Below are positions 19,072 through 27,933 of a stretch of 64,000 bases of DNA, in pieces. The notes below the pieces were generated by a model, which was not told the DNA's origin, searched no databases, and saw only the letters and a list, made by a program, of their open reading frames with translations. The first letter of the stretch is position 1. Each line of letters opens with the position of its first letter. Source of the stretch: Pontibacter sp. SGAir0037 (GTDB lineage Bacteria; Bacteroidota; Bacteroidia; Cytophagales; Hymenobacteraceae); the NCBI RefSeq assembly GCF_005491705.1, contig NZ_CP028092.1, positions 4,092,001 to 4,156,000 of the forward strand, written 5' to 3'. The position numbers and the translations under genes were made by a program.

Positions 19072-20622
19072 ATGAGAAGCCTCCGAAGCATCATCTTACT
19101 CATTGCCTGCACGCTGGGGCTGGCTGCTTTTATCTATAGGGCTCCTGGCCTTGATGTTGTAAAAACAAAGGCTGGTCTGGTAGAAGGTGTCAGAAATCAG
19201 GCAGGAGACTTGGTCAGCTTTAAAGGTATTCCCTTTGCGGCACCGCCTGTGGGAGATCTTCGCTGGAAAGCGCCGCAGCCGGTGAAGCCTTGGACGGGTG
19301 TGCGCAAAGCCGATGTCTTTGGGCCCAGCCCTATGCAGCCTGAACCGGCACCCTTCAGCATGTGGTCTGCAGAGTTCCTGATTCCGAAGGAACCTATCAG
19401 CGAAGACTGCCTATACCTGAACGTCTGGACGGGTGCCCAGTCTGCTGATGAGAAGCGGCCGGTGCTGGTATGGATCTATGGCGGCGGGTTTAACAGTGGC
19501 GGAAGTGCCGTGCCAATTTACGATGGGGAGGCCATGGCCCAAAAGGGCATCGTGTTCGTGAGCCTCAACTACAGGGTCGGTCCCTTTGGCTTTTTGGCCC
19601 ATCCTGCGCTGACAGAAGAATCGGGCAGAAACGCATCAGGCAATTACGGCCTGATGGACCAGGTGGCAGGCTTGCAGTGGGTGAAAGAGAACATTGCTGC
19701 CTTTGGCGGTGATCCGAACAATGTCACCATTGCCGGTCAGTCGGCAGGCTCTATGAGCGTGAACGCGCTGGTGGCCTCGCCACTGGCAAAAGGACTGTTT
19801 CGGAAAGCCATTGCGCAGAGTGGAGCCAACTTCTCGAGAGGGAGCGCTACGCTGCAGCAGGCCGAGGCGGAAGGTGTAAAGCTGGCTCAGTCGTTGAATG
19901 CCGCATCTTTAGATGAATTAAGAAAGGTTCCTGCTAAAGAGCTTCTGCAAAAAGCACAGGGCATGCGCGGCCCTGTCATCGACGGCTATGTGCTGCCCAA
20001 CACTATTGCAGCCATTTTTGCGGCTGGTGAGCAGAACAAGGTAGACCTGCTGACAGGCTGGAACGAAGACGAAGGCTTGCTATTTGGCCCGATACAGAGC
20101 GCAGGCGAATTCCGGAAACAGGCAGCCGAACAGTATGGTGCCGATGCCAAAACTTTCCTGAGTTTTTACCCTGCCTCCACAGATGCAGAGGCAGCAGCCT
20201 CACAGTTGAACCTGTCCCGTGATATGATTTTTGATGTGCAGAACTATACCTGGGCCAATGTGCAGAGTGAGCAGGAGAAGAACAAGGTATATGTTTATCG
20301 CTTTACCCGCGATGTACCGGCAACAGGTGAGTATGTGAAATACGGCGCCTTTCACACCGGCGAAGTACCATACGCCTACGATAACCTGAAGTTTGTGGTC
20401 CGCCCATGGGAACCTCTAGATCATGCACTGGCAAAAACAATGTCTGCCTATTGGGCAAACTTTATCCGCACCGGTAACCCGAATAGCAAAGACCTGCCTC
20501 AGTGGCCAGCTTATAATAAAGGCAAAAAGCAGATCATGACGTTCGGTAAAAAGGCCGAGGCAAAACCTTTACCTGACGGAGCAGCCTTAGACTTTCTGCA
20601 CAGCAAGATGAGCAGCAGGTAG
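19072..20622 (+). CDS. Type-B carboxylesterase, secreted, copy 2
   Basis: 516 residues. The N terminus is a single hydrophobic segment (3-21) that may be a signal peptide or an anchor. Motifs are SEDCLYLNVW, VLVWIYGGGFNSGGS, FGGDPNNVTIAGQSAGSMS with Ser224, and AFHTGEVPYAYDN with the catalytic His. It matches the family length. It shares the fold with the preceding gene but not close identity, so this is an older pair than the CE1 duplicates. The 3-base spacing implies translational coupling. Confidence 0.9.
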   Translation: MRSLRSIILLIACTLGLAAFIYRAPGLDVVKTKAGLVEGVRNQAGDLVSFKGIPFAAPPVGDLRWKAPQPVKPWTGVRKADVFGPSPMQPEPAPFSMWSAEFLIPKEPISEDCLYLNVWTGAQSADEKRPVLVWIYGGGFNSGGSAVPIYDGEAMAQKGIVFVSLNYRVGPFGFLAHPALTEESGRNASGNYGLMDQVAGLQWVKENIAAFGGDPNNVTIAGQSAGSMSVNALVASPLAKGLFRKAIAQSGANFSRGSATLQQAEAEGVKLAQSLNAASLDELRKVPAKELLQKAQGMRGPVIDGYVLPNTIAAIFAAGEQNKVDLLTGWNEDEGLLFGPIQSAGEFRKQAAEQYGADAKTFLSFYPASTDAEAAASQLNLSRDMIFDVQNYTWANVQSEQEKNKVYVYRFTRDVPATGEYVKYGAFHTGEVPYAYDNLKFVVRPWEPLDHALAKTMSAYWANFIRTGNPNSKDLPQWPAYNKGKKQIMTFGKKAEAKPLPDGAALDFLHSKMSSR

Positions 20623-20756
20623 TTTCAAAATTTAATGCATATTTAGTTAAGAGTAGCAGGAGTGGGTTTCCTGGATCAGGTATAAAGCTGACGAAGGATG
20701 CATAACCTGGATACAGGAGCCCATTTTCAGCAGTAGCTTTTTCACCGACAAAACAA

Positions 20757-22355
20757 ATGCGCATGACCTTAGATAGAAGACAGTTTCTAAAGCAGATGGG
20801 AGCCGGAGTAGCGGGCATAGGCTTCCTTTCCCTAATGCCGGATACGCTCCTGGCGGCACCTTTCAAGGCAAATAACCTGCCCCGCAGCACACCTGAGTTG
20901 CAAGGTATTTCTTCTGAGGCAACACTACGTTTTGTAGAAGCAGTGGAAAAGGAGCAACTGGGATTACACAGCCTGATGGTGGTGCGGCACGGGCAGGTGG
21001 TGGCAGAGGGCTGGTGGGCTCCTTATGCGCCTGAACTGAAACACACGCTCTTCTCGCTGAGCAAGAGCTTCACTTCCACAGCAATTGGTTTTGCGGTAGC
21101 CGAAGGTAAGTTAAAAGTCACCGATAAAGTTGTCTCCTTTTTCCCGGAGGATAAGCCTGCTGAGGTAAGCCCGAACCTGGCGGCCATGCGCATTAAAGAT
21201 TTGCTGACGATGACAACGGGGCACGAGACGGATACCCTGCGCCCATTGCTGCAGGAAACCTCCGGTGGCTGGGCGCGTAAGTTCCTCTCCTTGCCTGTGG
21301 AGTGGGAGCCGGGCACTCACTTTGTCTACAACACGGGAGCCACCTATATGCTGTCTGCCATACTTCAGAAAGTGACCGGGCAAACCGTGCTGGCATATTT
21401 AACGCCGCGCTTGTTCCAGCCGCTCGGCATGGAGGGCGCTGACTGGGAAAACGACCCCGATGGCATCAACACAGGCGGCTATGGTCTGCGGGTCAGGACC
21501 GAAGACATTGCCAAGTTCGGACAACTCTACCTGCAAAAAGGAAAGTGGAACGGAAAGCAGGTTCTGCCGGCAGCGTGGGTGGAAGAAGCGACTGCTTACC
21601 AGGTGCCGAATGCGCCAAGCACTACTCCCGCTCATGATTGGAACCAGGGCTACGGCTACCAGTTCTGGCGAAGCCGCCACAATTCCTACCGTGGCGATGG
21701 CGCGATGGGGCAGTACTGCCTGGTGCTGCCAGAGAAGGATGCCGTGATTGCCATCACAAGCGAAACCCACGATATGCAGGCCATCCTGAACCAGGTGTGG
21801 GATATCTTGTTGCCAGGCCTTAAACCTGCTGCTTTACCTCAGAATGCTACGGCTCAAAAGGCTCTGAAACAAAAGCTGGCGACGCTGACCCTGCTACCGC
21901 CCAAGACCAGCATCAGTTCACCTATTGCGTCCAAGGTCTCAGGCAAAACATACAAAGTGCAGGAAAATCCGCTCTACATCGATACTGTGTCCTTCATCTT
22001 CAATAAGGATAAAGCCACTGTAAAGTTTAAGGACGGCGAGGCAGTGCATCAGATTGTCTGCGGCCTGAATGAGTGGGTAAAAGGGGAGACACAGCTGCCG
22101 GGTAGCCCCCCTTCTTTTGTGCCGATGCAAAGGAAACTACCCATGCCTAAAGAGAAAGTAGCCGCCTTTGGCACCTGGACATCGCCTGACACTTTTGTCA
22201 TGACCTGGAGCTTCAACCAGACCCCGCACACCGATACCGTTACCTGCCATTTTGAAGACAAGGCAGTACGCTTGGTGTTCACAGACAGCATCGCCCGGAA
22301 AGCACCCGAACGCAAATCCGAAAGGCCGGTGCTGGTAGGACAGATGATGGGGTAA
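20757..22355 (+). CDS. Serine hydrolase, beta-lactamase class C fold, twin-arginine signal
   Basis: 532 residues. The start DRRQFLKQMGAGVAGIGFLS is a twin-arginine-type signal; ATG at 20757 or 20763 both keep it. The class C/DD-peptidase fold has the SxxK box FSLSKSFTS with Ser100 and Lys103, the tyrosine motif YNTGATYML near 210, and HNSYRGDGAMGQY in place of KTG. The last 150 residues form an extra beta domain. Such proteins are often esterases (EstB type) rather than beta-lactamases, which fits this cluster (inference). Gap to the previous gene is 134 bases, to the transporter 19. Confidence 0.86.
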   Translation: MRMTLDRRQFLKQMGAGVAGIGFLSLMPDTLLAAPFKANNLPRSTPELQGISSEATLRFVEAVEKEQLGLHSLMVVRHGQVVAEGWWAPYAPELKHTLFSLSKSFTSTAIGFAVAEGKLKVTDKVVSFFPEDKPAEVSPNLAAMRIKDLLTMTTGHETDTLRPLLQETSGGWARKFLSLPVEWEPGTHFVYNTGATYMLSAILQKVTGQTVLAYLTPRLFQPLGMEGADWENDPDGINTGGYGLRVRTEDIAKFGQLYLQKGKWNGKQVLPAAWVEEATAYQVPNAPSTTPAHDWNQGYGYQFWRSRHNSYRGDGAMGQYCLVLPEKDAVIAITSETHDMQAILNQVWDILLPGLKPAALPQNATAQKALKQKLATLTLLPPKTSISSPIASKVSGKTYKVQENPLYIDTVSFIFNKDKATVKFKDGEAVHQIVCGLNEWVKGETQLPGSPPSFVPMQRKLPMPKEKVAAFGTWTSPDTFVMTWSFNQTPHTDTVTCHFEDKAVRLVFTDSIARKAPERKSERPVLVGQMMG

Positions 22356-22374
22356 TCTTCTAAATTAGAATCAC

Positions 22375-23670
22375 ATGGTGGCACTCCTTGGGCTCCTGAC
22401 CATACTACTCCTCCTCGTGTTGGTGATGACCCGAACCACGTCGCCGGTAGTGGCTTTGATTTTAGTGCCAATCGGGACGGCTCTCCTGGCAGGCTTCACA
22501 ACCGAAATAGTGGATTTCATGACGGAGGGCATAAAAGCCATCGCGACGACCGCCGTCATGTTCATCTTTGCTATCCTGTTCTTTGGGGTGCTGATGGATG
22601 CCGGTACCTTTGAACCGATCATTTCCCGCCTGTTGAAAGCGGCTGGAGGCCATCCGCCCCGCATTACGCTTGTAACAGCCATACTGGCTATGATCGTACA
22701 CCTGGATGGTTCCGGTGCCGTTACTTTTCTGGTTACTGTTCCGGCCATGCTGCCTCTTTACGATGCCCTGGGTATGCGCAGAACCACGCTGGCTACCGTA
22801 GTGGCCCTGGCAGCCGGCACCATGAACATTGTGCCCTGGGGAGGGCCAACCATCCGGGCCGCCACTGCTTTGGAAGTGCCTGTTACGCAGCTGTTCAACC
22901 CTATGCTCATCCCGGTGCTGTGTGGCCTGGCAACGGTACTGGGAATTTCTTATTGGTTGGGGATGAAAGAAACAAAACAGATACCTGTGCCAATTAAGCC
23001 AGGTATAGAGGCAGGACTGGGGGCAGCGCTAAAGCCTACCAAACTGGCACGGCCGAGGTTGCTGTGGTTTAACCTGCTGCTTATTGTACTAGCTATCGTG
23101 GTGCTGATTTCAGCGTTGGCCCCACCGCATCTTATTTTTATGGTTGCCTTTACACTTGCCATTTCGGTCAATTACCCCAACCTGGCTGACCAGCGGGAGC
23201 GGGTAGACGTACATGCCAAAGCTGCCCTGCTCATGGCCAGTATACTGTTTGCTGCAGGCTGCTTCACCGGCATCCTGAAGGGCGCTGGCATGATCGATGC
23301 CATGGCCGCCGCAGCGGTGGATGTCATTCCCGCTTCCGTAGGGAATCACCTGGCCCTCATCACAGGTGTACTTTCAATGCCGGCCAGCCTGCTGTTTGAC
23401 CCAGATTCTTTCTATTTTGGTGTATTGCCTCTACTAGGAACGACCGCCACACATTTCGATGGCACGGCAATAGAGGTAGGCCGGGCTGCCCTGCTGGGTC
23501 AAATGACCACAGGCTTCCCTGTGAGTCCTTTAACCGGGGCGACTTTTTTACTTATCGGCTTAACCAGCATTGATTTGGCGGACCATCAGCGAAAGACAAT
23601 ACCGCTGGCTTTTCTGGTCACGCTGGTCATGCTGCTCGTTTCCTTGATGTTAGGTGTTATCTCCTTCTGA
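22375..23670 (+). CDS. CitMHS-family metal-citrate/carboxylate:H+ symporter
   Basis: 431 residues with about 12 membrane segments. The family signatures are visible: TTAVMFIFAILFFGVLMDAG, ILAMIVHLDGSGAVTFLVTV and GTMNIVPWGGPTIRAA. Characterised members carry citrate complexed with Mg or Ca. In this locus it could import citrate or a related di- or tricarboxylate set free by the esterases (inference). It is followed after 3 bases by atuA, which couples uptake to the AtuA step. Confidence 0.9.
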   Translation: MVALLGLLTILLLLVLVMTRTTSPVVALILVPIGTALLAGFTTEIVDFMTEGIKAIATTAVMFIFAILFFGVLMDAGTFEPIISRLLKAAGGHPPRITLVTAILAMIVHLDGSGAVTFLVTVPAMLPLYDALGMRRTTLATVVALAAGTMNIVPWGGPTIRAATALEVPVTQLFNPMLIPVLCGLATVLGISYWLGMKETKQIPVPIKPGIEAGLGAALKPTKLARPRLLWFNLLLIVLAIVVLISALAPPHLIFMVAFTLAISVNYPNLADQRERVDVHAKAALLMASILFAAGCFTGILKGAGMIDAMAAAAVDVIPASVGNHLALITGVLSMPASLLFDPDSFYFGVLPLLGTTATHFDGTAIEVGRAALLGQMTTGFPVSPLTGATFLLIGLTSIDLADHQRKTIPLAFLVTLVMLLVSLMLGVISF

Positions 23671-23673
23671 AAT

Positions 23674-24996
23674 ATGAAAACTACTATTAGAATTGGCTGC
23701 GGGGCCGGCTTTTCCGGCGACCGCCTTGACCCTGCCGTCATCCTGGCCGAAAAAGGAGAACTGGATTACCTCGTGCTGGAGTGCCTGGCCGAACGTACCA
23801 TTGCCCTTGCCCAGAAAAGAAAAATGCAGGACCCGACCAAAGGCTACGACCCCTTGCTGGAGCGCAGGATGGAGGCGCTGCTGCCGGTTCTGAAGAAAAA
23901 CAAGGTACGGCTCATCTCCAACATGGGTGCTGCCAATCCTGTGGCCGCGGCAGAGGTTGTGTGCCAGCTAGCAAAGAAGTTACACCTGAATGTTACGGTA
24001 GCAGCCGTGACAGGAGACAACGTTTTTACGCAACTAACAGGAGTGGAAGTAGCGCTTGAAACAGGCCAGCCTATACGTGCTTCCGGTCAGCTGCTTTCTG
24101 CGAATGCTTACATGGGTACAGATGCCATTCTGCCTGCTTTGGCTACGGGTGCAGACATAATCATCACAGGTCGCGTGGCCGACCCCTCGCTGGTAGTGTC
24201 TCCTCTGGTGCATGAGTTCGGCTGGTCCCTGGAGAACTTTGAGCAGGTGGGGCAGGCAACTGTCATAGGCCATTTGATGGAATGTGCCGGGCAGCTTTGC
24301 GGTGGATACTTTGCTGACCCTGGTAAAAAAGACGTGCCTGACATGGCAAATTTAGGACATCCTTTTGTGGATGTTTCTTCGGACGGCAATGCCGTATTTG
24401 GCAAAGTTGCCGGTACAGGAGGCATTATCAACCTGGCTACAGTAAAGGAGCAGCTACTGTATGAGGTGATGGACCCCAGCCAGTATTTTACTCCTGATGT
24501 GGTAGCAGATTTCACACAGGTGCGCTTGCAGGAAATAGGACCTGACCAGGTGCTGGCAACAGGCGGGCGCGGGCAAATCAGGCCTGACACGCTAAAGGTC
24601 AGTGTAGGGTACCAGGCGGGGTACATTGGGGAGGGCGAGATTTCTTACGCAGGCACCAACGCGCTGGCGAGGGCACAACTGGCAGGCGAAACGATACGGA
24701 AACGACTGGAGGGGCAGTTGCAGGACTTGCGGGTGGATTACATTGGGTGTACCTCGGCGCACCGCACCGCCTTTGGCCATTACCTGGAGCCTTACGAGAT
24801 CAGGCTGCGAGTTGCAGGAAAGGCCGCCACGGCCGCTCAGGCAGCCCTGGTAGGAGAAGAAGTAGAGGCCCTTTATACCAATGGTCCGGCAGGCGGCGGA
24901 GGTGCCCGTAAATACCTGCACGAGGTTGTGGGGATTGTCTCTGTTCTCATGCCCCGTGAAAAAGTAGTGCCAGCTGTTACCCTTTTCAGATCATGA
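23674..24996 (+). CDS. atuA: AtuA family protein (DUF1446)
   Basis: 440 residues, cytoplasmic. It begins IRIGCGAGFSGDRLDPAVIL and continues with LDYLVLECLAERTIALAQ, ISNMGAANPVAAA, ITGRVADPSLVVSPLVHEFGW and LMECAGQLCGGYFAD, all hallmarks of the acyclic-terpene-utilisation AtuA family. The biochemical activity of AtuA is not established; in Pseudomonas the gene belongs to citronellol/geraniol catabolism. The other Atu enzymes (geranyl-CoA carboxylase, dehydrogenases) are absent here, so a terpene pathway is not supported. It overlaps the next gene by 4 bases. Confidence 0.9.
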   Translation: MKTTIRIGCGAGFSGDRLDPAVILAEKGELDYLVLECLAERTIALAQKRKMQDPTKGYDPLLERRMEALLPVLKKNKVRLISNMGAANPVAAAEVVCQLAKKLHLNVTVAAVTGDNVFTQLTGVEVALETGQPIRASGQLLSANAYMGTDAILPALATGADIIITGRVADPSLVVSPLVHEFGWSLENFEQVGQATVIGHLMECAGQLCGGYFADPGKKDVPDMANLGHPFVDVSSDGNAVFGKVAGTGGIINLATVKEQLLYEVMDPSQYFTPDVVADFTQVRLQEIGPDQVLATGGRGQIRPDTLKVSVGYQAGYIGEGEISYAGTNALARAQLAGETIRKRLEGQLQDLRVDYIGCTSAHRTAFGHYLEPYEIRLRVAGKAATAAQAALVGEEVEALYTNGPAGGGGARKYLHEVVGIVSVLMPREKVVPAVTLFRS

Positions 24997-25304
24997 AGAA
25001 GAAACTATACGACATTGCCCACAGCCGGGCAGGTGACAAAGGCAATACGCTGACCTTGTCCCTCATTCCTTACAAGGAGGAATACTACCCGCTGCTGCTG
25101 TCTCAGGTAACGGCTGGGGCGGTAAAAAAGCACCTAAGTAAGGTAGTGGCCGGGGAGGTATCCCGCTACGAGTTGCCCAACCTGCCGGCCCTGCTTTTTG
25201 TGTGCCAGCAGGCTTTGTCAGGGGGCGTTACCACCTCCCTCACCATGGACACCCACGGCAAAACCCTGAGTTATGCTTTGCTGGAAATGGAGATAGAAGT
25301 TTAA
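24993..25304 (+). CDS. AtuA-associated small domain protein
   Basis: 103 residues, beginning KKKLYDIAHSRAGDKGNTLT with the conserved ARAGDKGN-type block of the small domain that is fused to, or encoded next to, AtuA (ferredoxin-like fold). Here it is a separate gene whose ATG overlaps the atuA stop by 4 bases, so both are probably made in equal amounts and form a complex. Its function is not known. It is the last gene of the operon; no clear terminator follows. Confidence 0.85.
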   Translation: MKKKLYDIAHSRAGDKGNTLTLSLIPYKEEYYPLLLSQVTAGAVKKHLSKVVAGEVSRYELPNLPALLFVCQQALSGGVTTSLTMDTHGKTLSYALLEMEIEV

Positions 25305-25759
25305 AGAAAATGGAAAGCTGATGTAGTTACAAAAGCATTTATGAATTTGCCCTGGTAACTAAGTACTGTCGCTTTGTTTCACTTAGCAAACGAAGGTGAA
25401 AGCGAAGATAATCACTCTTCGTCTTTGCAAGTATGATGTGCCTTTCACAGAGGAGCTGATGCACCTGCTTGAAATAGAAGGGAAATATACTATGTCTGCA
25501 CAGCAGTTTTAGACTCAGTTATGCCGACAGAATTTCTGTAAAAGCCGCCCTTTCTAACTGACCGCTTCTCCTCCATTTTGTTGATGCATTTTTAATATCG
25601 CTCTAATGCCTATATCTTCAGTAAAGGAGGGTGGCTACCTGGGACCATGTGTAGCAGGAATTAAAGCCGAGAACAAGTCTGATCTTAGCGAACCGAAAAG
25701 GCAAGTTTGTATTTAGCCTGCTTGCTCCATTTTCAGGATATTGTGGCCTTAAAAACAAA
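25305..25759. other. Intergenic, no confident gene
   Basis: About 455 bases between the esterase operon and the tRNA terminator. There is a short GTG-started frame (25396-25512, 38 codons) with no recognisable content. I see no direct repeat of the tRNA 3' end, integrase or IS end. It may be the degraded edge of the GC-rich cluster. Confidence 0.4.
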
Positions 25760-25789
25760 AGACCGACCAACTTGAAAGTTGATCGGTCT
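25760..25789 (-). terminator. Terminator of the tRNA-Met gene
   Basis: On the minus strand arms of 14 bases (AGACCGATCAACTT / AAGTTGGTCGGTCT, one G-U pair) enclose a 2-base loop and are followed by TTTGTTTTT. It lies 4 bases after the tRNA CCA end. Confidence 0.85.
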
Positions 25790-25793
25790 GATT

Positions 25794-25869
<76 letters not shown>

Positions 25870-25883
25870 CTGTTATGATGATG

Positions 25884-25914
25884 CAAAAGTAAGATAAAGA
25901 TATTTACCATGCAA
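25884..25914 (-). promoter_or_regulatory. Bacteroidota-type promoter of the tRNA
   Basis: On the minus strand TTG (25914-25912), 20 bases, then TACTTTTG (25891-25884) match the Bacteroidota -33/-7 consensus (TTTG, TAnnTTTG). The expected start point lies a few bases before the tRNA 5' end. Confidence 0.65.
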
Positions 25915-25953
25915 GCATACTATACGATAAAAGTGTAAAAAGTTGTCGAAACA

Positions 25954-27732
25954 CTAAAATTTGCTTGTAATACCAAAATGAATCTTAGAATTCTTTAACC
26001 CTAGCTGCTGTTGCTCCGATTTTCCTACAGAGTATACCAGTTGAAACACGCCGGCACCGGTGCTAAAGCTAATGCCTCCGCCTAAGCCATAGGGCATATC
26101 TGTTGTTCGCAACTTTTCTAAATCGCTTCGGTAGTAGCCCTGGTCGTAGAAAAGCAGCACATACGAGTCAGTATCGGTATAAAGACGATATTCTAAGGTA
26201 GCAATAGCATAAGAAGAGGCATAAAAAAAGAAATCATCAAAGCCACGAATGCTATAGAGCCCGCCCAGGCGATACATGTCGTTCAGGAAAATCTGGTTGT
26301 TCAGCAACGCTTCGCTTCTTAGCCGGGTAAGCAAGCTGCTGCTACGACCTAATTTTGTAAACTTCTCTAGCCGTAGCGCCAGGCTTAGCTGCGTTGTATT
26401 TACCTGCAAGGTATCGTAAAAGCTTTTCTCCAGCGCCGCATTACGGAGCAATTGTTTTCTTCCGGCAGCTATTTGCAGCTCTGTCAGCAAGCCCCGCTTC
26501 GGGAAGTAGAAATCATCCAGGTTATTCCAGAGGTAGTTAAAGCCATAGGAGGCGGTGCGGGCATCGGCCAGGTCGAGGTTTTGTAAGCTTTGCTGCGGTG
26601 CCTCTGCTAATAGCCTGGAGTTACGCCACTCTCCCAAAAAACTGATACGGCCATACTTCAGCGTATTGTAAGATAGATGTAAACGAGGCTGAACAGTTAT
26701 AAAAGTGGAGTCCTGCTTCAGCAGGTTAAATTTACCTCCGACTTCGAATGGCGTTCCGAAAATATTCGGATGGATGTATTCTCCATTTAAGGTAACAGAA
26801 CCACGCCCTACACGCCGCCACTGAAGCCCCAAACTTTTACCTGTACCCGTTATATTTCTGATATGCAGGTTTGCTTCACCAGTTATAAGCAATTTATTGT
26901 CGCTGCGGCCGGGGTCGGGCAGGAAACCAATAACACCGTCTATCTGGTTGGCCTGCCTATCTTCCAGAAAGTAAATCACCTGTGCCTTATCGCGTAGGAA
27001 ACGTACCTGTGGAGGCCGCTGCACCCTTACATAAGGCAGAGCCGTGAGCATGCGCTGTGTGGCTGCAATCTGTTCCTGATTGTATGGCTGCCCCGGGTAT
27101 AGCTGCAGGTAACGCATCAGAAACTTTTTCTTTGTTTTAGTGCCGCCCACAATCAGGAGAGAATCATATGTTACCAGAAAAGCCTTTTCCACCATCAGAG
27201 CAGCTTTTATTTTTCCCCCTTCAATTACCACAGAGTCTAGCCGAACTGATGCAAAGGGGTAACCATTTTGTTCAGCATAGCTTAGGATTCGCTGCTGCAG
27301 CCTGACATATTCTGCAGGTTTAAACGGAATGTTACGGTAAAATTTCTCTCTGAATCCTGACTCAACTAAAATGCCCTCGCTCAGGTTTCCATTCCGAAGC
27401 TCCGCCAGCTCAAATAAGTTACCGATATGCAGTTTCACGTGGAGCGTGTCCTGCCTTATAAACATGCTATCGGCAGAAGCTGTGAGGTAAGCATCCTGTT
27501 GTAGTTGGTAAACGAGCGCCTGCACCTCATTTTTGGCAGTGGCTGCATCCGGAAGCACAGGCTTATAGGTATACTGGCGCAGCACCTGATTATCTTCATC
27601 CGAAAAAGAAAACCGCAGCGCTACTTTCGAGTTCCTTTGCACAGCCACCTGTTCCAATACCTTTTCCTCCTGTGCCCAGGCAAAAGGCACCTGCAAAAGC
27701 AACAGGCAAACTAAAGCAGCTATTTTATACAT
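25954..27732 (-). CDS. BamA/TamA-like outer-membrane protein (POTRA plus beta-barrel)
   Basis: 592 residues from the ATG at 27732, which starts a normal signal peptide (MYKIAALVCLLLLQVPFAWA). Residues about 30-250 resemble POTRA units (PFKPAEYVRLQQRILSYAEQ and TKTKKKFLMRYLQLYPGQPY). From about 270 on, alternating beta strands build a D15-type barrel, with the loop motif RLGGLYSIRGFDDF and a terminal strand ending in Phe (IHFGITSKF). It is shorter than BamA (about 800). It probably inserts or translocates specific outer-membrane proteins. It is a single gene, transcribed towards the tRNA. Confidence 0.87.
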   Translation of the reverse strand: MYKIAALVCLLLLQVPFAWAQEEKVLEQVAVQRNSKVALRFSFSDEDNQVLRQYTYKPVLPDAATAKNEVQALVYQLQQDAYLTASADSMFIRQDTLHVKLHIGNLFELAELRNGNLSEGILVESGFREKFYRNIPFKPAEYVRLQQRILSYAEQNGYPFASVRLDSVVIEGGKIKAALMVEKAFLVTYDSLLIVGGTKTKKKFLMRYLQLYPGQPYNQEQIAATQRMLTALPYVRVQRPPQVRFLRDKAQVIYFLEDRQANQIDGVIGFLPDPGRSDNKLLITGEANLHIRNITGTGKSLGLQWRRVGRGSVTLNGEYIHPNIFGTPFEVGGKFNLLKQDSTFITVQPRLHLSYNTLKYGRISFLGEWRNSRLLAEAPQQSLQNLDLADARTASYGFNYLWNNLDDFYFPKRGLLTELQIAAGRKQLLRNAALEKSFYDTLQVNTTQLSLALRLEKFTKLGRSSSLLTRLRSEALLNNQIFLNDMYRLGGLYSIRGFDDFFFYASSYAIATLEYRLYTDTDSYVLLFYDQGYYRSDLEKLRTTDMPYGLGGGISFSTGAGVFQLVYSVGKSEQQQLGLKNSKIHFGITSKF

Positions 27733-27933
27733 GTGGCAAATAAAGTGCAATTTTACAAGGGGCTGATAGGCTAATTAGATAAATTTGCAATAGTAATTGG
27801 GAATTAACAATGGCTTATAAATCATCCTGTACAACATGTTGCAAAACCATCCGCAGCAAAAGCTCCGGCAATTGAACAATTTTACGCATTAATCCATTAG
27901 CAATTTAGCACATTACTTAATTAGCACATCATT

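Noticed and set aside
25396..25512. 38-codon GTG-started frame after the AtuA operon
   Set aside because: Too short, no ribosome site, no recognisable content.
27828..27850. CAACATGTTG palindrome before hemW, resembling the operator half-site
   Set aside because: Only a 10-base core, with no second arm of the longer motif; probably chance.
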